The position numbers were made by a program, and so were the translations under genes. Shown piece after piece: positions 24,601 through 35,754 of a stretch of 64,000 bases of DNA; the first letter of the stretch is position 1, and each line of letters starts with the position of its first letter. The DNA lies in NCBI RefSeq assembly GCF_040115645.1, contig NC_089560.1, forward strand, positions 2,604,001-2,668,000, read 5' to 3'. Source of the DNA: Euwallacea fornicatus (lineage: Eukaryota > Arthropoda > Insecta > Coleoptera > Curculionidae). Below the pieces are notes generated by a model. It was not told the DNA's origin, did not search any database, and saw nothing but the letters and a program-made list of their open reading frames with translations.

Positions 24601-25364
24601 TCATTCCGAGGAAGGAATATAAAACGAATTAAAATATTGCGAGAGACTCTTAACTTCCGCAGACCCTTTGTCACGGTTTTCCGTCAATTTTCGAGTTACT
24701 GAGGACTCCACAAAGATTTTTATATCACAAAGGAAGAACTCAGCGGGGAAATCGATCGCATACCTAGAGGACATGGCGGAACTGATGAAGCTGATTAATA
24801 TCGTTTAATGTTCCTAAGAAAATATCGGAGAGGTTGGGGAAACGCTCACGAAGGGCTGCTAGATGAACAGTATTGTGAGCACCAAAAAATGTTGTTTTTT
24901 TTTTTTTTGAAATAAACGAAACATGAACAGAGGAATATTACCCACGCAATGAGCAAGCCGGCACGATTTTCTCTGAGCGGAACCATTAAGGTCCGTAGTT
25001 ACCGATTCAGTGGCTGGAGCTGGTCAATAGACCTGCGGGCTGTGCCTATCGCTTCGACGTTGGGTCACCAACAATCAATAAAAAAATGATGAGGACAATT
25101 GTTTCAACGTGATTGTCCAACTTTTATGGACAAAAGTTTCAACGATCGCGAATCGTTAGTGAGTCGGAGCTTCTTCGAACCGTGTGAAAATCAAACAAGT
25201 CAAATTCGCTTCCGACATTGGCGTTTCGGCGTGTGTTTGTTTTAAAAATACGTCTCAAGTGGTCAGAAATTGTTGATACAGAGAAACGGACGCTACTGGC
25301 TCTGCCACAACCGGAGTGGAAAATTGAAAAAATAGTCGCGAGAAAACATTATCAAAATAATGTG
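18646..25364. other. long intergenic region with one overlapping ORF pair
   Basis: About 6.7 kb. The longest frame is the plus-strand 20888-21259 (123 codons), overlapped on the minus strand by 20953-21201 (82 codons). Neither has a recognisable domain, and no introns or poly(A) signal can be tied to them. Other frames are under 95 codons. A poly-T run lies at about 24896-24908. No transposon ends were recognised until the mariner at 25365. Confidence 0.4.
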
Positions 25365-26624
25365 TTGGGTTGTTCGATAATTAATGTCGTTTTGTTCTCA
25401 TAGATGGCTTAATTTATACATAGTGATCTCGTCGCCTACATTATCATATGCCATTTTAAAGGTTATGTTTTAGACTTTTTTCTATCGAAAATTGAACGTG
25501 ATTAGTAAACAAGAAGTTGTCTAAGATTTAAGTTGAAGATGGACTATCAAAGTGAGCATTATCGACACATTTTATTATTTTACTTTCGAAAGGGCAAAAA
25601 TGCAGAAGAAATTGTGTGAAGTTTACGGTGAGAACTGCCTCGCTGGACGTCAGTGCCAGCGTTGGTTTTCTCGCACTCGTTCCGGAAATTTTAATGTCCA
25701 AGATGCACCACACACACTGGACGCCCAATCACCATTGATAACGATAAAATAAAGGCCTTAATCGAAGCTAATCGGCGTATGACGACTAGCAGAAGAGTTG
25801 AACGTATCGAATTCAACCGTTTCTCTGCATTTAAATGAGCTTGGGTACGTTAGCAAATTGGACGTTTGGGTTCCTCGCGAATTGAAGGAAATTCACCTCG
25901 CCCAACGCATTAACGCATGCGATTCTTTGCCGAGTCTTAACCAAAACGACCCACTTCTAAAAAGAGTCATAACGGGTGATGAAAAATGGATTGTCTACGA
26001 TGACGTAGGCCGAAAACGATCATGGACCAAACAAGATGAACCTGCGCAATCGACGTCCAAAGCCAATATTCATCAAAAGAAGATTTTGCTATCTGTGTGG
26101 TGGGACTACAAGGGTATTCTTTGTTTTGAACTGCTTCCGAGAAACCGAACTATCGATTCGAATGTTTACTGTCGTCAGCCATCGAAATTGAACGAAGAAA
26201 TCAAAAGAAAACGTCCTGAACTCGCCAATCGCAAAGGGGTCCTGTTCCATCATGATAACGTCAGACCCCATGCGTCTTTAATAACGCGTCAAAAATTATT
26301 GGAACCAAATTGGGAACCGATACCTCATCCCCCATACAGCCCCGACTTGCCGCCATCGGATTATTATTTGTTTCGTTCTCCTCATAATCATTTGAATGGT
26401 AAAAATTTCGATTCCGATCGAGCCGTTGAAAACGAGTTAAATCGATTTTTGCTTGTAAAAATCAAGGCTTTTTCGAACGCGGAATTTTCCAACTTGCCGA
26501 AAGATGGCGACAGGTCATCTACCAAGATGGCCACTACACCGTTGATTAATATTTATTATTAATATAAGTATTTTCACTTTGAAAAAAACGTAAAAAATAC
26601 GACGTTAATTATCGAACGACCCGA
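25365..26624 (+). mobile_element. mariner, nearly complete (cecropia/Hsmar1-like)
   Basis: A 1260-bp element. The left TIR TTGGGTTGTTCGATAATTAA and the right TIR, read inverted, TCGGGTCGTTCGATAATTAA differ at only two positions. TA is present at the right border (26625-26626), while the left border reads TG. It contains one transposase gene with a few breaks in its N-terminal third and a clean C-terminal two thirds. Low TIR divergence and the open catalytic half make it the best preserved element in the window, although it cannot encode a full enzyme as it stands. Confidence 0.9.
25539..26562 (+). pseudogene. mariner transposase, D,D34D catalytic half intact
   Basis: A DDE transposase of the mariner family, cecropia/Hsmar1-like by wording. 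The start ATG at 25539 gives MDYQSEHYRHILLFYFRKG. A stop near 25617 and later shifts break the double-HTH region, where pieces such as GRQCQRWFSRTRSGNF remain readable. From 25798 a 254-codon frame is open. It contains the linker WVPRELKEIHLAQR, catalytic D61 in TGDEKW, D153 in HHDNVRPH and D188 in SPDLPPSDYYLF (numbering within this frame). The D153-D188 spacing is exactly D34D. The frame stops at 26562. The breaks make it a pseudogene, though a recent one. Confidence 0.9.
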
Positions 26625-29096
26625 TAGATTTCCGAATATTTGGATTTTCATCACTGACCCAAGGCAAGTTCCGTTCTGATATTGGTGTTGCGGACACAAG
26701 TGGACGCTACTGATTTCTTTCGCGGGTGACGCGCGTTTTTTTTTTTGTTTATTTATTATTTTTTTGATTAATCGCGAAGAAAGAGTACTAAAGTTGCAAT
26801 TTCAACCCGAATTGTAGGGAAGAAAACTGGTGGCTGTTCCACTCGAGCGTCATCGCGAGTACCGGATTTCACGATGCGGACTGCACCAGGCGCACTCTGA
26901 AAATTAAATCATGAGAAAGCGTTACTTCACCCGCAAAAAAGTCGACCAAAGGCCAGTATAGGATAGATCTGAAAGTACCGCTCAATATCCGAACAATTGC
27001 GTCATAGATATCGTATTGACATGGATTGCCATTGGAAATGGACAAAGGGGGCCATAACAATCGTTTGAACTCATGCATGGCCAGCACAACATGGCTTTCA
27101 AGAGTCAATAAACTTACAGGCTCATATTTAATGGCCTTCTTATGCAGGGTGTTGCATTGCCTCCATAGATAATGTAAAGGATCTAATACTCCGAGTACAT
27201 GCGGCTTGAGAACGTAACTGTGTATTCCTATGCCGGTCTAAATATTAAGTTTCCCGATACTAATACAGCTTATTAAATTCAACGTGTCAGTTTTAAATTC
27301 CTACTAGACACTTATTATTTCTCTTTTTGGGTTCTCTGACAATCACTTCTTCGCTCCGCCTCGAGGAATGACACGCCATATTACTATATTGATGCATCGA
27401 TTTACATAGTCATTTATATTAAAATTGTTCGCATAAATTTGTCGAAATTTGCATAGTCTTATTTAGCTTATTGTGCTCATTTTTAATATTGTTTTATGGG
27501 ACCACCCAACCCGGCCTTTTGCTCGCAAGGAAACGTGATATTGTTGAACAGTTAATTACTACGACGACCCTCGAATAACGGGGTATGAGGGATTTCTATA
27601 GGTTTTGTATCAAATTTCCTTCAACTTTAGCAATCAGTTATTTTACTATTATTTCAGAGAGAGAGACTTGAATAAATTAACTTTATTGACGGGAAAGCCC
27701 GGAAAGTTAGACAATCAATCTCAAAACTTGCCTGTAGTTGGCAACTAAAGATCGATACATGTTTAGCGGTAGCTTAATGTTAAAATTACAGAGAATGCTG
27801 GATTAAATATGAGATATAACTTAATTGGTATCCAGAATATTTATGGGTCGGGCTGATTTATGGCGCAGAAATTGGAATTAATTCCCGCCAATGTCGGAGC
27901 TTTTGAAATTCAAAGATTGTAAATCTGCCATGTGCACTAATTGAAAAGGAGTGAACGCGCGACACTAATGCTACACGAAAACACATTCTGATTTAATCAC
28001 TTGCGAAAATGTGGGTCCACAACGTGTTTGAGAATTAGGTGTAAAAACCATAAAAAGGACAGTGGACGGCGCGAGAAAGATGTAACGGCTCGGCTTTTGC
28101 ATGCCCAGGTAAATATTTTACCTTCGTCTTCATTGTTGGACCAACCAGAAACGACAATAGAGTTAGATAGCAGTGACCGTAATAAAGTGCCGAGACACTA
28201 AAATTTGAAATATTCGAAGAGGTTCGTCTGTAAATTTCGGCCGTACGGGCCGTGATCTCCTATTTGGAGTAGCTCGTCAACTGCCATGTCCGAGGAGAGG
28301 CTATTTGCTCTTGATAAATCTGTAATTGGAGACGTGAACTGAGACCTCGGTTAAGCCCACTCTAGTACCGGGACGAACTTAACCGGCGGGAGAGTGCAGC
28401 CTTAATTCAGTAAAATACATAAAATGAAGATTAGTTGCCCAATGTGTACGAACAGATAATAAGCTCGTACCATACGCGGAAACTCTCTAAGCCTAGGCTT
28501 AAGTACACGCCTTAAATCACCGAGCTTTATTAACATATGATTAGGGCAATTAAATATTTAAATTATCGATAATATTAAGGTCGGTTTCTCATCGCGCCAT
28601 TACGTTTTCCTGAAGGGTCGTCAGCGCACGGCTCAACCGCAATTTGCCATAACATGATGCAAAAGCTGATTTCGTAGTTTTCAACGAACAAAAAAAAATT
28701 TAATTAGTGAGTTTTGAGCCGCGTTTTGAAGCAAAAATTATGCTAATTTGTTCGAAACTAGAGCGTACAGGGTGATGGGAAATGTTGAGGAAAATGCATC
28801 TATCTGCCGCCAACGGCAATGCGAAGATACATATTCCGCGCAGCATAACTAGGCATACGGTGATTGCGAAAAAATCACATAAACTTAGAAATACCGGAAC
28901 ATCGTGAGAACTCCAAAAAGACTACTTCTAGAGAGTATCTCGCAATGGCTAGTTTCGCCTTGAATTCCGAGATATTTTTCTTCCATTGCCTTCCTCAGAA
29001 CGTCTAAAGTCATATTTCTTGTCCGTTCTCTATCCTCGTGGAAAATTCCGTATTCCATGCTACTTTCAATTATTTTTGGTTGCTAGGCATCGAACA
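26625..29096. other. intergenic, no recognisable gene
   Basis: About 2.5 kb. Frames 26869-27108 (minus) and 28001-28201 (plus) have no domain. A solitary TA-CAGGGTGATGGG string at about 28766 looks like an isolated transposon end without a partner. Confidence 0.4.
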
Positions 29097-29252
29097 ATGT
29101 GTTCGGGCAACGGCGACGAGACACAAACAACAGGCACCATCAGTGAGATTATAGAGAAACTAGAGAAAGTTCTAAAAGGAAAGCTGGACGAAAAGCGAAA
29201 AAGAGATCCTAATGAGTATGAAGTTAAAAAATCCATTGCAGTCTGTAATTAG
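29097..29252 (+). CDS. possible small ORF or exon, 51 codons, unknown
   Basis: ATG at 29097 opens 51 codons: MCSGNGDETQTTGT, then a charged amphipathic helix SEIIEKLEKVLKGKLDEK, then RKRDPNEYEVKKSIAVCN and a stop. The codon choice and Lys/Glu-rich helical pattern look more protein-like than the neighbouring frames. A possible acceptor (TTTTTGGTTGCTAG) lies 11 bases upstream, so it could also be a terminal exon. The frame extends upstream to 28986, but that part reads like noise. I recognise no family. No poly(A) signal is obvious directly downstream. It may still be chance. Confidence 0.25.
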   Translation: MCSGNGDETQTTGTISEIIEKLEKVLKGKLDEKRKRDPNEYEVKKSIAVCN

Positions 29253-31801
29253 GAAAATAATTTACAGAAGTTTTAAATACGGCAAGATTTCAGATGAAAT
29301 TTGCAATTTAGGCGTAATTCGACCTAACAAGGTCTTCATCAATTTGAGAGAGTATTATATTTTAGCATAACTATCTAATCTCTTAGGCACTTTTCCAGGC
29401 TGATTTATAACATCATCGGGGTTTTCACCCAAATGTTTTCAGCCGTTAAAATGTTCGGTAATATAAACTTCAGCCTCATCATCTCAACTTCCCTTGGTTC
29501 CTTACGTTCCTGGTTTCCAATCCAATCTGCGTATCGCTTAAAGCAGGTCTTGAAACGAGGTTTAAAGAAAATAAATTAAATCGTAATTTCCTTTATGAGT
29601 AATATTAGTATTATCGGTTGCGTTTTATGTGTAAAAGCTAAAAAAAAAACCTTAAATCCTGCTTCAAATAATGTTAATATTTGACTATAAATCTTTTATA
29701 ATTAATGTATTGCTTGGCCTATGCCAAACATCTACGAAGCTGAAGATGTGACGACATATTTTGCAGTTTCCCAAGTAACTTTTATTCATTAATTACAGTT
29801 TGAAATTAAATATATGAGCAAAGAAAATGGCCAACAATGCCTTTTCACTCATCTTTGTCTTCACAACTCAGTGCATTATTTATTCAACAAAGCACCAAAA
29901 ATAGAGAAGCAGTTTCTTGGAACCGCTGAACGCGAGACTTCTTGAAGAAACTTTTTCGTTTTCTTGACCATCGATGATGTCACTGTGACCATCCCAAGCT
30001 TTGTGTTGCAAACCAGCCCATTTCCTTGCTTCGCACAGTGGTTGTTTTATTTCCCCAGCGAAGGCAAAAGGTTTTTGGGGGGTTGTTAATTCTAGAACTT
30101 CTAAGATTTTTTTCCGTGATACCCATTGAACCTTTAACCTTTCGGGTTCTTTTCCTTTAAGGTATTTCCTACTCGAAGATCTATTAGGGTTCGAAAGGCT
30201 TTATTGAAGTATTGACACGTCCTTATTCAATTTTCATTTTTTTATTTTCAAGTTTTTTGCGCATTTTCAACAATTTCCGATTGAGATATTTTGTTTTTGA
30301 ACTGATTTCCGCGTATAAACAAATAAAACTTCTAAGAATTTATTTACTTTCTAGATCTTTGACGATTCCCTCCAATTTCTTAATTCTAAAACGAGCAAGA
30401 AAGCATACCCGTTCCATACAATTTTTCTACCTGAAACTGAAGTTTACTGGTCAAGAGGGCAGAATTGACCTAAAGGATCGGAAAATACAATATTGTTTGT
30501 TTTTCCGATCCCGGACCGGATCTCTCTGCTTGCGAAATAAAACTTTAAAACTTAAAAAAATGTCAATGTTTCTTGGAATAGCTATTTATCTAACCGGTTG
30601 TAAGAAATCAATAATTGCGAGTGTAAGATCCCACGGGACGGTCGGAGGGAGGTATTACAATATGGCACGAGGCACACAAAATCGGATTTTCTAACAAATT
30701 TTAGAAATATTTTATGCTAATTTTGCTGTTCGATGAAAAAATCATCAGAAAATGGTAACATTTGGACTCATTCAGACTACGCTTTGTATCTGTAGGATTA
30801 GGAGCAACCGTTGTTGTTAATGGTCCCATTTGTTAACTGAATTGGGAAACGAAAACACCTGCTTTCATTACGTAATTTATTCCGCTATGGTTTGCACCAA
30901 GTAGGTATGCCCCTTGTTACTCTCTCATATGTTCGAAGAAATACGCACGTACTGGTATAACCTGGAGGGGGCGAGAAAAAAAGGAAATGGAAGCCACTAG
31001 CAGGCATTAGCTGTGCCATTACGTGGATTCACCCAAAACGTTTCTATCAGCTAAAAATGTAGGCAGTGGGACGACCGCGCACGTGCCGTGGGTAACCGCC
31101 TTTAGAAAATTTTTGCGCGGATAATTGCACACATTTGGAATGAGCTTTCAAGCAGCAACGGAAGAAGGTCCCGATTGACCCCTCGGCATCCCCTTCTACT
31201 TTTCGATTTGACGAAATCTACAAAGTGCCAGAGTCTGTGGTTCGCAATTTCCTTTCTTTTTCCATCCCTTCCTGACTACACCTGCATGGGCGTATCTCTT
31301 CGGGTATAAGTTTTGTGATATACATATATTTTGTCCACATATGCGTGCCTGATGAAACCAATAAATAGAAACACGTGCCGTCAGGTTAGCCAACGTTCTA
31401 TTTGCTTTCTAATTTAACGCCCATGAATTTTTACGGAAATGCCCTCAATACTTTCTTAACATGTCCAATCATCAGGTCAAACACTTGTTCGAAACTTGCT
31501 CTGACTGGTTAATGGAAACATAAGCTTATGGAAATGCTACCATGGAGATTCTGCATGAATTTTCAGCAAATGGGATCAACTTGCCTAAATCCACGAAATG
31601 GTAGAGCTGATGTCTGCCTGCGATTCCCATTGCGTTCTGTTAAATTATTTTTTCCGTTATTCTGTCGTGACTCACTGATCACCTACGAATTTTATCCCTT
31701 CAATTACAGTTTTAACCCGAAATTACTACACTTTACAAGTTCATAAACTTACAACGTTCAAGTGTTGCCGACGAACGCTTCTTTGTTCAATTTGGTTTGT
31801 A
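29253..31801. other. intergenic with one 160-codon low-complexity frame
   Basis: The plus frame 30212-30694 is the second longest raw frame in the window, but it is rich in Phe, Leu, Ile and Lys in the way AT-rich noncoding DNA is, and shows no domain. Nothing else was recognised. Confidence 0.35.
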
Positions 31802-32300
31802 CAGGGTTCCCCATAAAAGAGACGAATGAACACTTTCCGATTAAACTGAAATAATCTCTTATTGGACCAATATACAGCTGAAACTATGGAATTTATTATT
31901 AACTAAAAATAAGAATTCAGTTTCTAAAAATCGTCTCTTCGAAACGGCCCCCATCAACTTCAACGCAATTTCGAATTCAAAATTCAAAATGTTGCGTTAT
32001 CCGGCGAAGCAAATTTCCCATCTTGATCTTGATCCGCGAAAGAAAAATTCATCGGTTTTGGTGAGATTCAAATTAGTTATCAAAACGGGTAGATCTCTAA
32101 CGATTATTTTTGAAATTTGTTATCACTGCTTGTCCACCATTGGCGTAGAAGTTCCTGCGAACAGTTTGCCAAAAAGCTTCGCAGTCGAAAAATCTTTGTT
32201 CAGCTTTGTTAGCCATAATTCTAGAGTTAACAAACTGGATTCGAAGTGACCTCGCACGAATAGGTGAAGATTTAGTTCACCGGGTGATGCAAAATTTTGA
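31802..32300 (-). mobile_element. Tc1/mariner-superfamily element, 3' remnant
   Basis: A TA-flanked end CAGGGTTCCCCATAAAAGAG starts at 31802. Read from the other strand, the adjoining sequence encodes pieces NLLRRITQHFEF and, after a stop, RNCVEVDGGRFEETI. The latter matches the C-terminal signature seen in the other transposases here (CMEVDGSQFEHF at about 37270-37305). The right boundary is arbitrary and the rest of the transposase is not readable. Confidence 0.45.
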
Positions 32301-33874
32301 ATTTAGAGTTCAAAACTGCCTTGAAGTAGCTGGGGGGCACGCAGAAGACACGATTTTTAAAAATCAAATAGTTATTTAAATTAATAACAAATACCATAGA
32401 ATTAGCTATGTGTTAACCCAATAGAAGATGTTTTTACTTCGAGTGGCAGTTTTCATTTAACTTTTAAAGAGCATAGTCTCCTATGGGGCACCGGGTACAC
32501 ACATATATATGCAGAAGAATTTCTCCAAAAATTTGCTTGCGCTGTGCAAATGGGTCTGTAATAGAAATTCAAAACTTTGCTAATTTTCTCCCTAAACTGG
32601 AAATTAAGCTAACTTGCCACAGTTGTGGACAGCTAGAAGATGGAGAAGGCCAGGATTTTACAGCACTCAAAACTCGAAGTCGATAGGCGACAAGAGGATT
32701 GAAGAACATATTGATGAGTGGATCGAAACAGATTCTGAAAACATTTTTATTTTGATGAAATTCGTTAATTTCATCCCAAGTTTTATTGATTTATCAACTT
32801 TCAGGAAACTGCATTCTTTGCCGACAACGAAGAACTTCGGGATTCGGAGATGGAGACGATCCAGGACACAGTTATTTTCCATGGAAGTTCTTTTCGACGC
32901 TAAAGGTTTATATCGTTTAATTCCCAGCTTAACTCGCAACACATTAGGAGCCATTCCGGAATGAAACGCTTTTCACTCAGCTTCTTGTTTAAGCTCATTA
33001 TGTAAACTCATATTTTACCGAGCTATTTGTCCTAATAAATTTTTTATTTAGCTTGTTTAGCATTTTACATAGTTTTTAGTATGATGCAGGCCTCATGCGA
33101 ATAAATCATTCACGCACTTTTAATGGTTTCTCCTAGGATAGGAGCCTGCACAAAGGCGATATTGTGAATCTTTATCTTTTGAGGGCCGTGTTATCTTAAT
33201 GCTTCCAGCAAAATAGGTAGACCTGGAATATTCTAAAATCTTAATATTATTGACTGGTATAAGGGATTCGAGGAAACTACTCGCCTTCAGATTTGCCTTA
33301 ACGCAAAAGTTTAATGCTCGCTATTCAACGTTCCCTATTTCAAGGGAAAAAGGAGCCGAGGATTAATACGTAATATTCGACTGGGTATGAAAAATTCGAA
33401 TTTGATTTGTTTGGAAATACCAATATGAGAACAAAGACTTTCATCCTTTTGCAGTGATCCTTCAAATCGGTTAATCCATAAAATGCCAACGAAGCATGCT
33501 CTTTATGTTATTTTGCTGTAGGCAAATATTAGATTGCGATCTGCCAAATCCTCAATCATCAAAGGATTATCAACTCTGCCTATCGTACGTAAGTAAATGG
33601 TTCTTTAATTGCCTTCTTTAATCGAGGCCGAGAGCTGAAATTGGGGCCAAAATAATGTGTAGTTTGTTGCGTTGTCAGTTAAGCTTATCAGTGTAAATTA
33701 GAGCTTTCAAAATGCTGCCAAGAGGGAAAACTGCCAAGTCATTTCTTTGGTTCGAAACAATTCATTCAAAATTCTCGCGATCCTCCAATTATTGACCGTC
33801 GTCTTTGTTAGGTTTTAGACTAGCGTAAACTACGTTAATTGTTCAGTTCTACAGGGTCTTAAACGATTCCTCAC
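32301..33874. other. unassigned; includes an exon-like block
   Basis: Downstream (3') side of the collagen-like exon, so part may be its first intron. At 32805-32910 the plus strand reads ETAFFADNEELRDSEMETIQ followed by DTVIFHGSSFRR-stop, directly after a good acceptor (TTATCAACTTTCAG). The plus frame 32483-32686 contains LTCHSCGQLEDGEGQDF. I cannot join these into a gene or name a family. Nothing was found on the minus strand with a Gly-X-Y pattern that would continue the exon at 33875-34208. Confidence 0.3.
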
Positions 33875-34208
33875 CTGCCGGGCAGACACATTCAGGTGCG
33901 TCTCTTTGCATGTGCGGCTGACTTTTGGCAGCCAAATCCCTGACCGCTCTGTTCCTGCTCTCGTCGAACCTCTGCTCCGTATCCGCAAAACTCAAATTTT
34001 CCAAGAGTCTCTCCTCCAAATGGAGGACTCTCTCTTCCAGTACAGTTATCTTCGTTTTCAAATAAAACTCATTCCAACTGTTGTATCCACTCATGACGAC
34101 ACTCACTGCACAAAGGATACACATCACAAAATTGAGCCCGCTCGTTGGAGATTTCTTGTCCCCGTAAAGTTTGGCCTTTTCGGCCCCAGTGAGGGGATCC
34201 GAATCCAT
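33875..34208 (-). CDS. first coding exon, type II membrane protein with coiled-coil stalk (transmembrane collagen/gliomedin-like)
   Basis: ATG at 34208 lies in a good context (AAAATGG) and opens 111 codons on the minus strand, ending at donor CCGGCAG|GTGAGG in phase 1. Layout: a short charged cytoplasmic tail (MDSDPLTGAEKAKLYGDKK); one membrane segment (about residues 26-46, LNFVMCILCAVSVVMSGY); a heptad coiled coil (about 52-75, ITVLEERVLHLEERLLEN); a basic stretch SRNRAVRD that could be a furin-type site; then APECVCPAG. A Cys pair followed by PAG with a split Gly codon is how the first exon of transmembrane collagens and collagen/olfactomedin proteins meets the Gly-X-Y region. The exons that would prove this are not seen, so the family is an inference. 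No frameshift is present. An earlier in-frame start is unlikely, since the frame upstream begins only at a TTG. Confidence 0.6.
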
Positions 34209-34290
34209 TTTAGCCCCTCTTTGGAAAATTTTTAACAATAGTGCTTGTTAGCAGTCAGTCCATCATCGCGCCGGATCGGGTGTTTGTCGT

Positions 34291-34319
34291 ATAATGACCG
34301 CTTTTCATCCCCCTTTATA
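34291..34319 (-). promoter_or_regulatory. core promoter candidate (TATA + Inr)
   Basis: On the minus strand TATAAA (34314-34319) is followed 24 bases later by TCATTAT, which fits an insect initiator with A at 34295. A transcript from there would have an 86-base 5' UTR before the ATG at 34208. Position, order and strand fit the exon at 33875-34208. The spacing is slightly short for a TATA/Inr pair. Confidence 0.4.
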
Positions 34320-35754
34320 CATGTTTGCAAACCCCACCGAATTGGAGATTTTCTCAGGCGAGAGCTTAAATGCACGCGAGTTCGGTGTAGATCGAGCTTC
34401 GAACGCGCAGCGACACTGAAACGACACGATCAAGCACCGCAGCTTAACTGACTGAAAGCTCCAAGCTCTAACTTTTGCGCCATGCGGGTTGGTGGGAGAG
34501 CAATAATAGAGGAGATGTTCAGATTTTGAGAAAAGTTTTAAACTCCGTGTTTTGAGTTTCCATTGTAACATTGTTACACATGAAGGTTTCCGTTCTTCAT
34601 TACTCGCTCTCCTTGGGCAAACCTTCTGAAACGGAACTGTTTATTTCTTTATAGAGTTTTGTTATACGGAGCGTCCGTTTCTAGAGATCAGCTGTGGGGA
34701 CGGTGGCAACCACAAAAGATGCGAGGTCGGATAAATTTGGGACGAAGTTGCGCGAATTTTGAGCTTTAGAATATGTCGTTGTAAAATTTTAAAAATTCCC
34801 AAGAGCTTCGGAAGGGATTGAAAAAAAGAAAACTTTGGGAAAAAGTTCTTTTGTTTCTGCAGATTACTTGACGAGCTAATTCAAAATAATTTACTGCTCT
34901 TCTACAACGCGGAGGTGCCAATTTCATCATGTCTAATTGCGCAACTGTGCCTCGATCCTCATCCTCCTGGTGGAGTTCCAGAACACCGTATGAATTAGTA
35001 TTTAAACGCTAGTCTAAAACTTCCTCCAAGGTATAAATGAGGGCTTATATCCTGTTTTGGTATAATAAGCAGAGCAGTCATCGCGTTGAAGCGACATTGT
35101 CAACATTCGCTCTAAATAAGCTTCCTCAAGGTGTGGTAAATCTTCTAGCCAAAAATTCCAATACTTTTCTGCATTGAGGTATTTATCGATGAAGTGTGGC
35201 CCAAACAGATGTCCCCTATAATACCACACCAAACATGAAAGTTCGTGGTCGCTGTCTTTCCGCTTCACGCAACCAATGCGGATTCTCGATCGACCAACAA
35301 TGCATGTGGCAATTCACCATGACCGCAGTTTTTGAACCTTGATTCATTCAAAAATGATACATTTTTGAGGAGTCCATTTTTGTTTTGTGTTCTGCATTAT
35401 TATCAATTTCATTGCTTTTAGAAAAAAAAGGTTTCAAGTAAAAACGTTTTTACTGCCAACAAGGAATTTGAATCTCTAAGAAAAATTGGGTGTTCCGTTT
35501 GAAAATACGAAGTTGACCGTAAATGGCAAGTGAAGGCAACCTTGGAAAAAAATTAACAGCACAAGAAGTTGAGCCACCGAAAATACAAAAAAAAGTTTAT
35601 TTGGACGTTTTTTTACAGATCTTCTCGATTTCAAGATATTTGTTTGTCCCATTTATCTAGAATCACCCGGTATAGCCACGTTCGTCGAGTCGAAGAACAG
35701 AATTCGCCAAGCCGACACATACAGAAATTAAAAAAAAACACACACACACACATA
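34320..35754. other. upstream region, no recognisable gene
   Basis: About 1.4 kb 5' of the collagen-like exon. Small frames (34245-34451, 34305-34571, 35014-35268) show no domain. A (CA)n tract (35738-35752) sits directly against the transposon end at 35755. Confidence 0.4.

Noticed and set aside
30212..30694. 160-codon plus frame
   Set aside because: Composition (Phe, Leu, Ile, Lys) follows AT-rich DNA; no domain, signal or splice context supports a gene.
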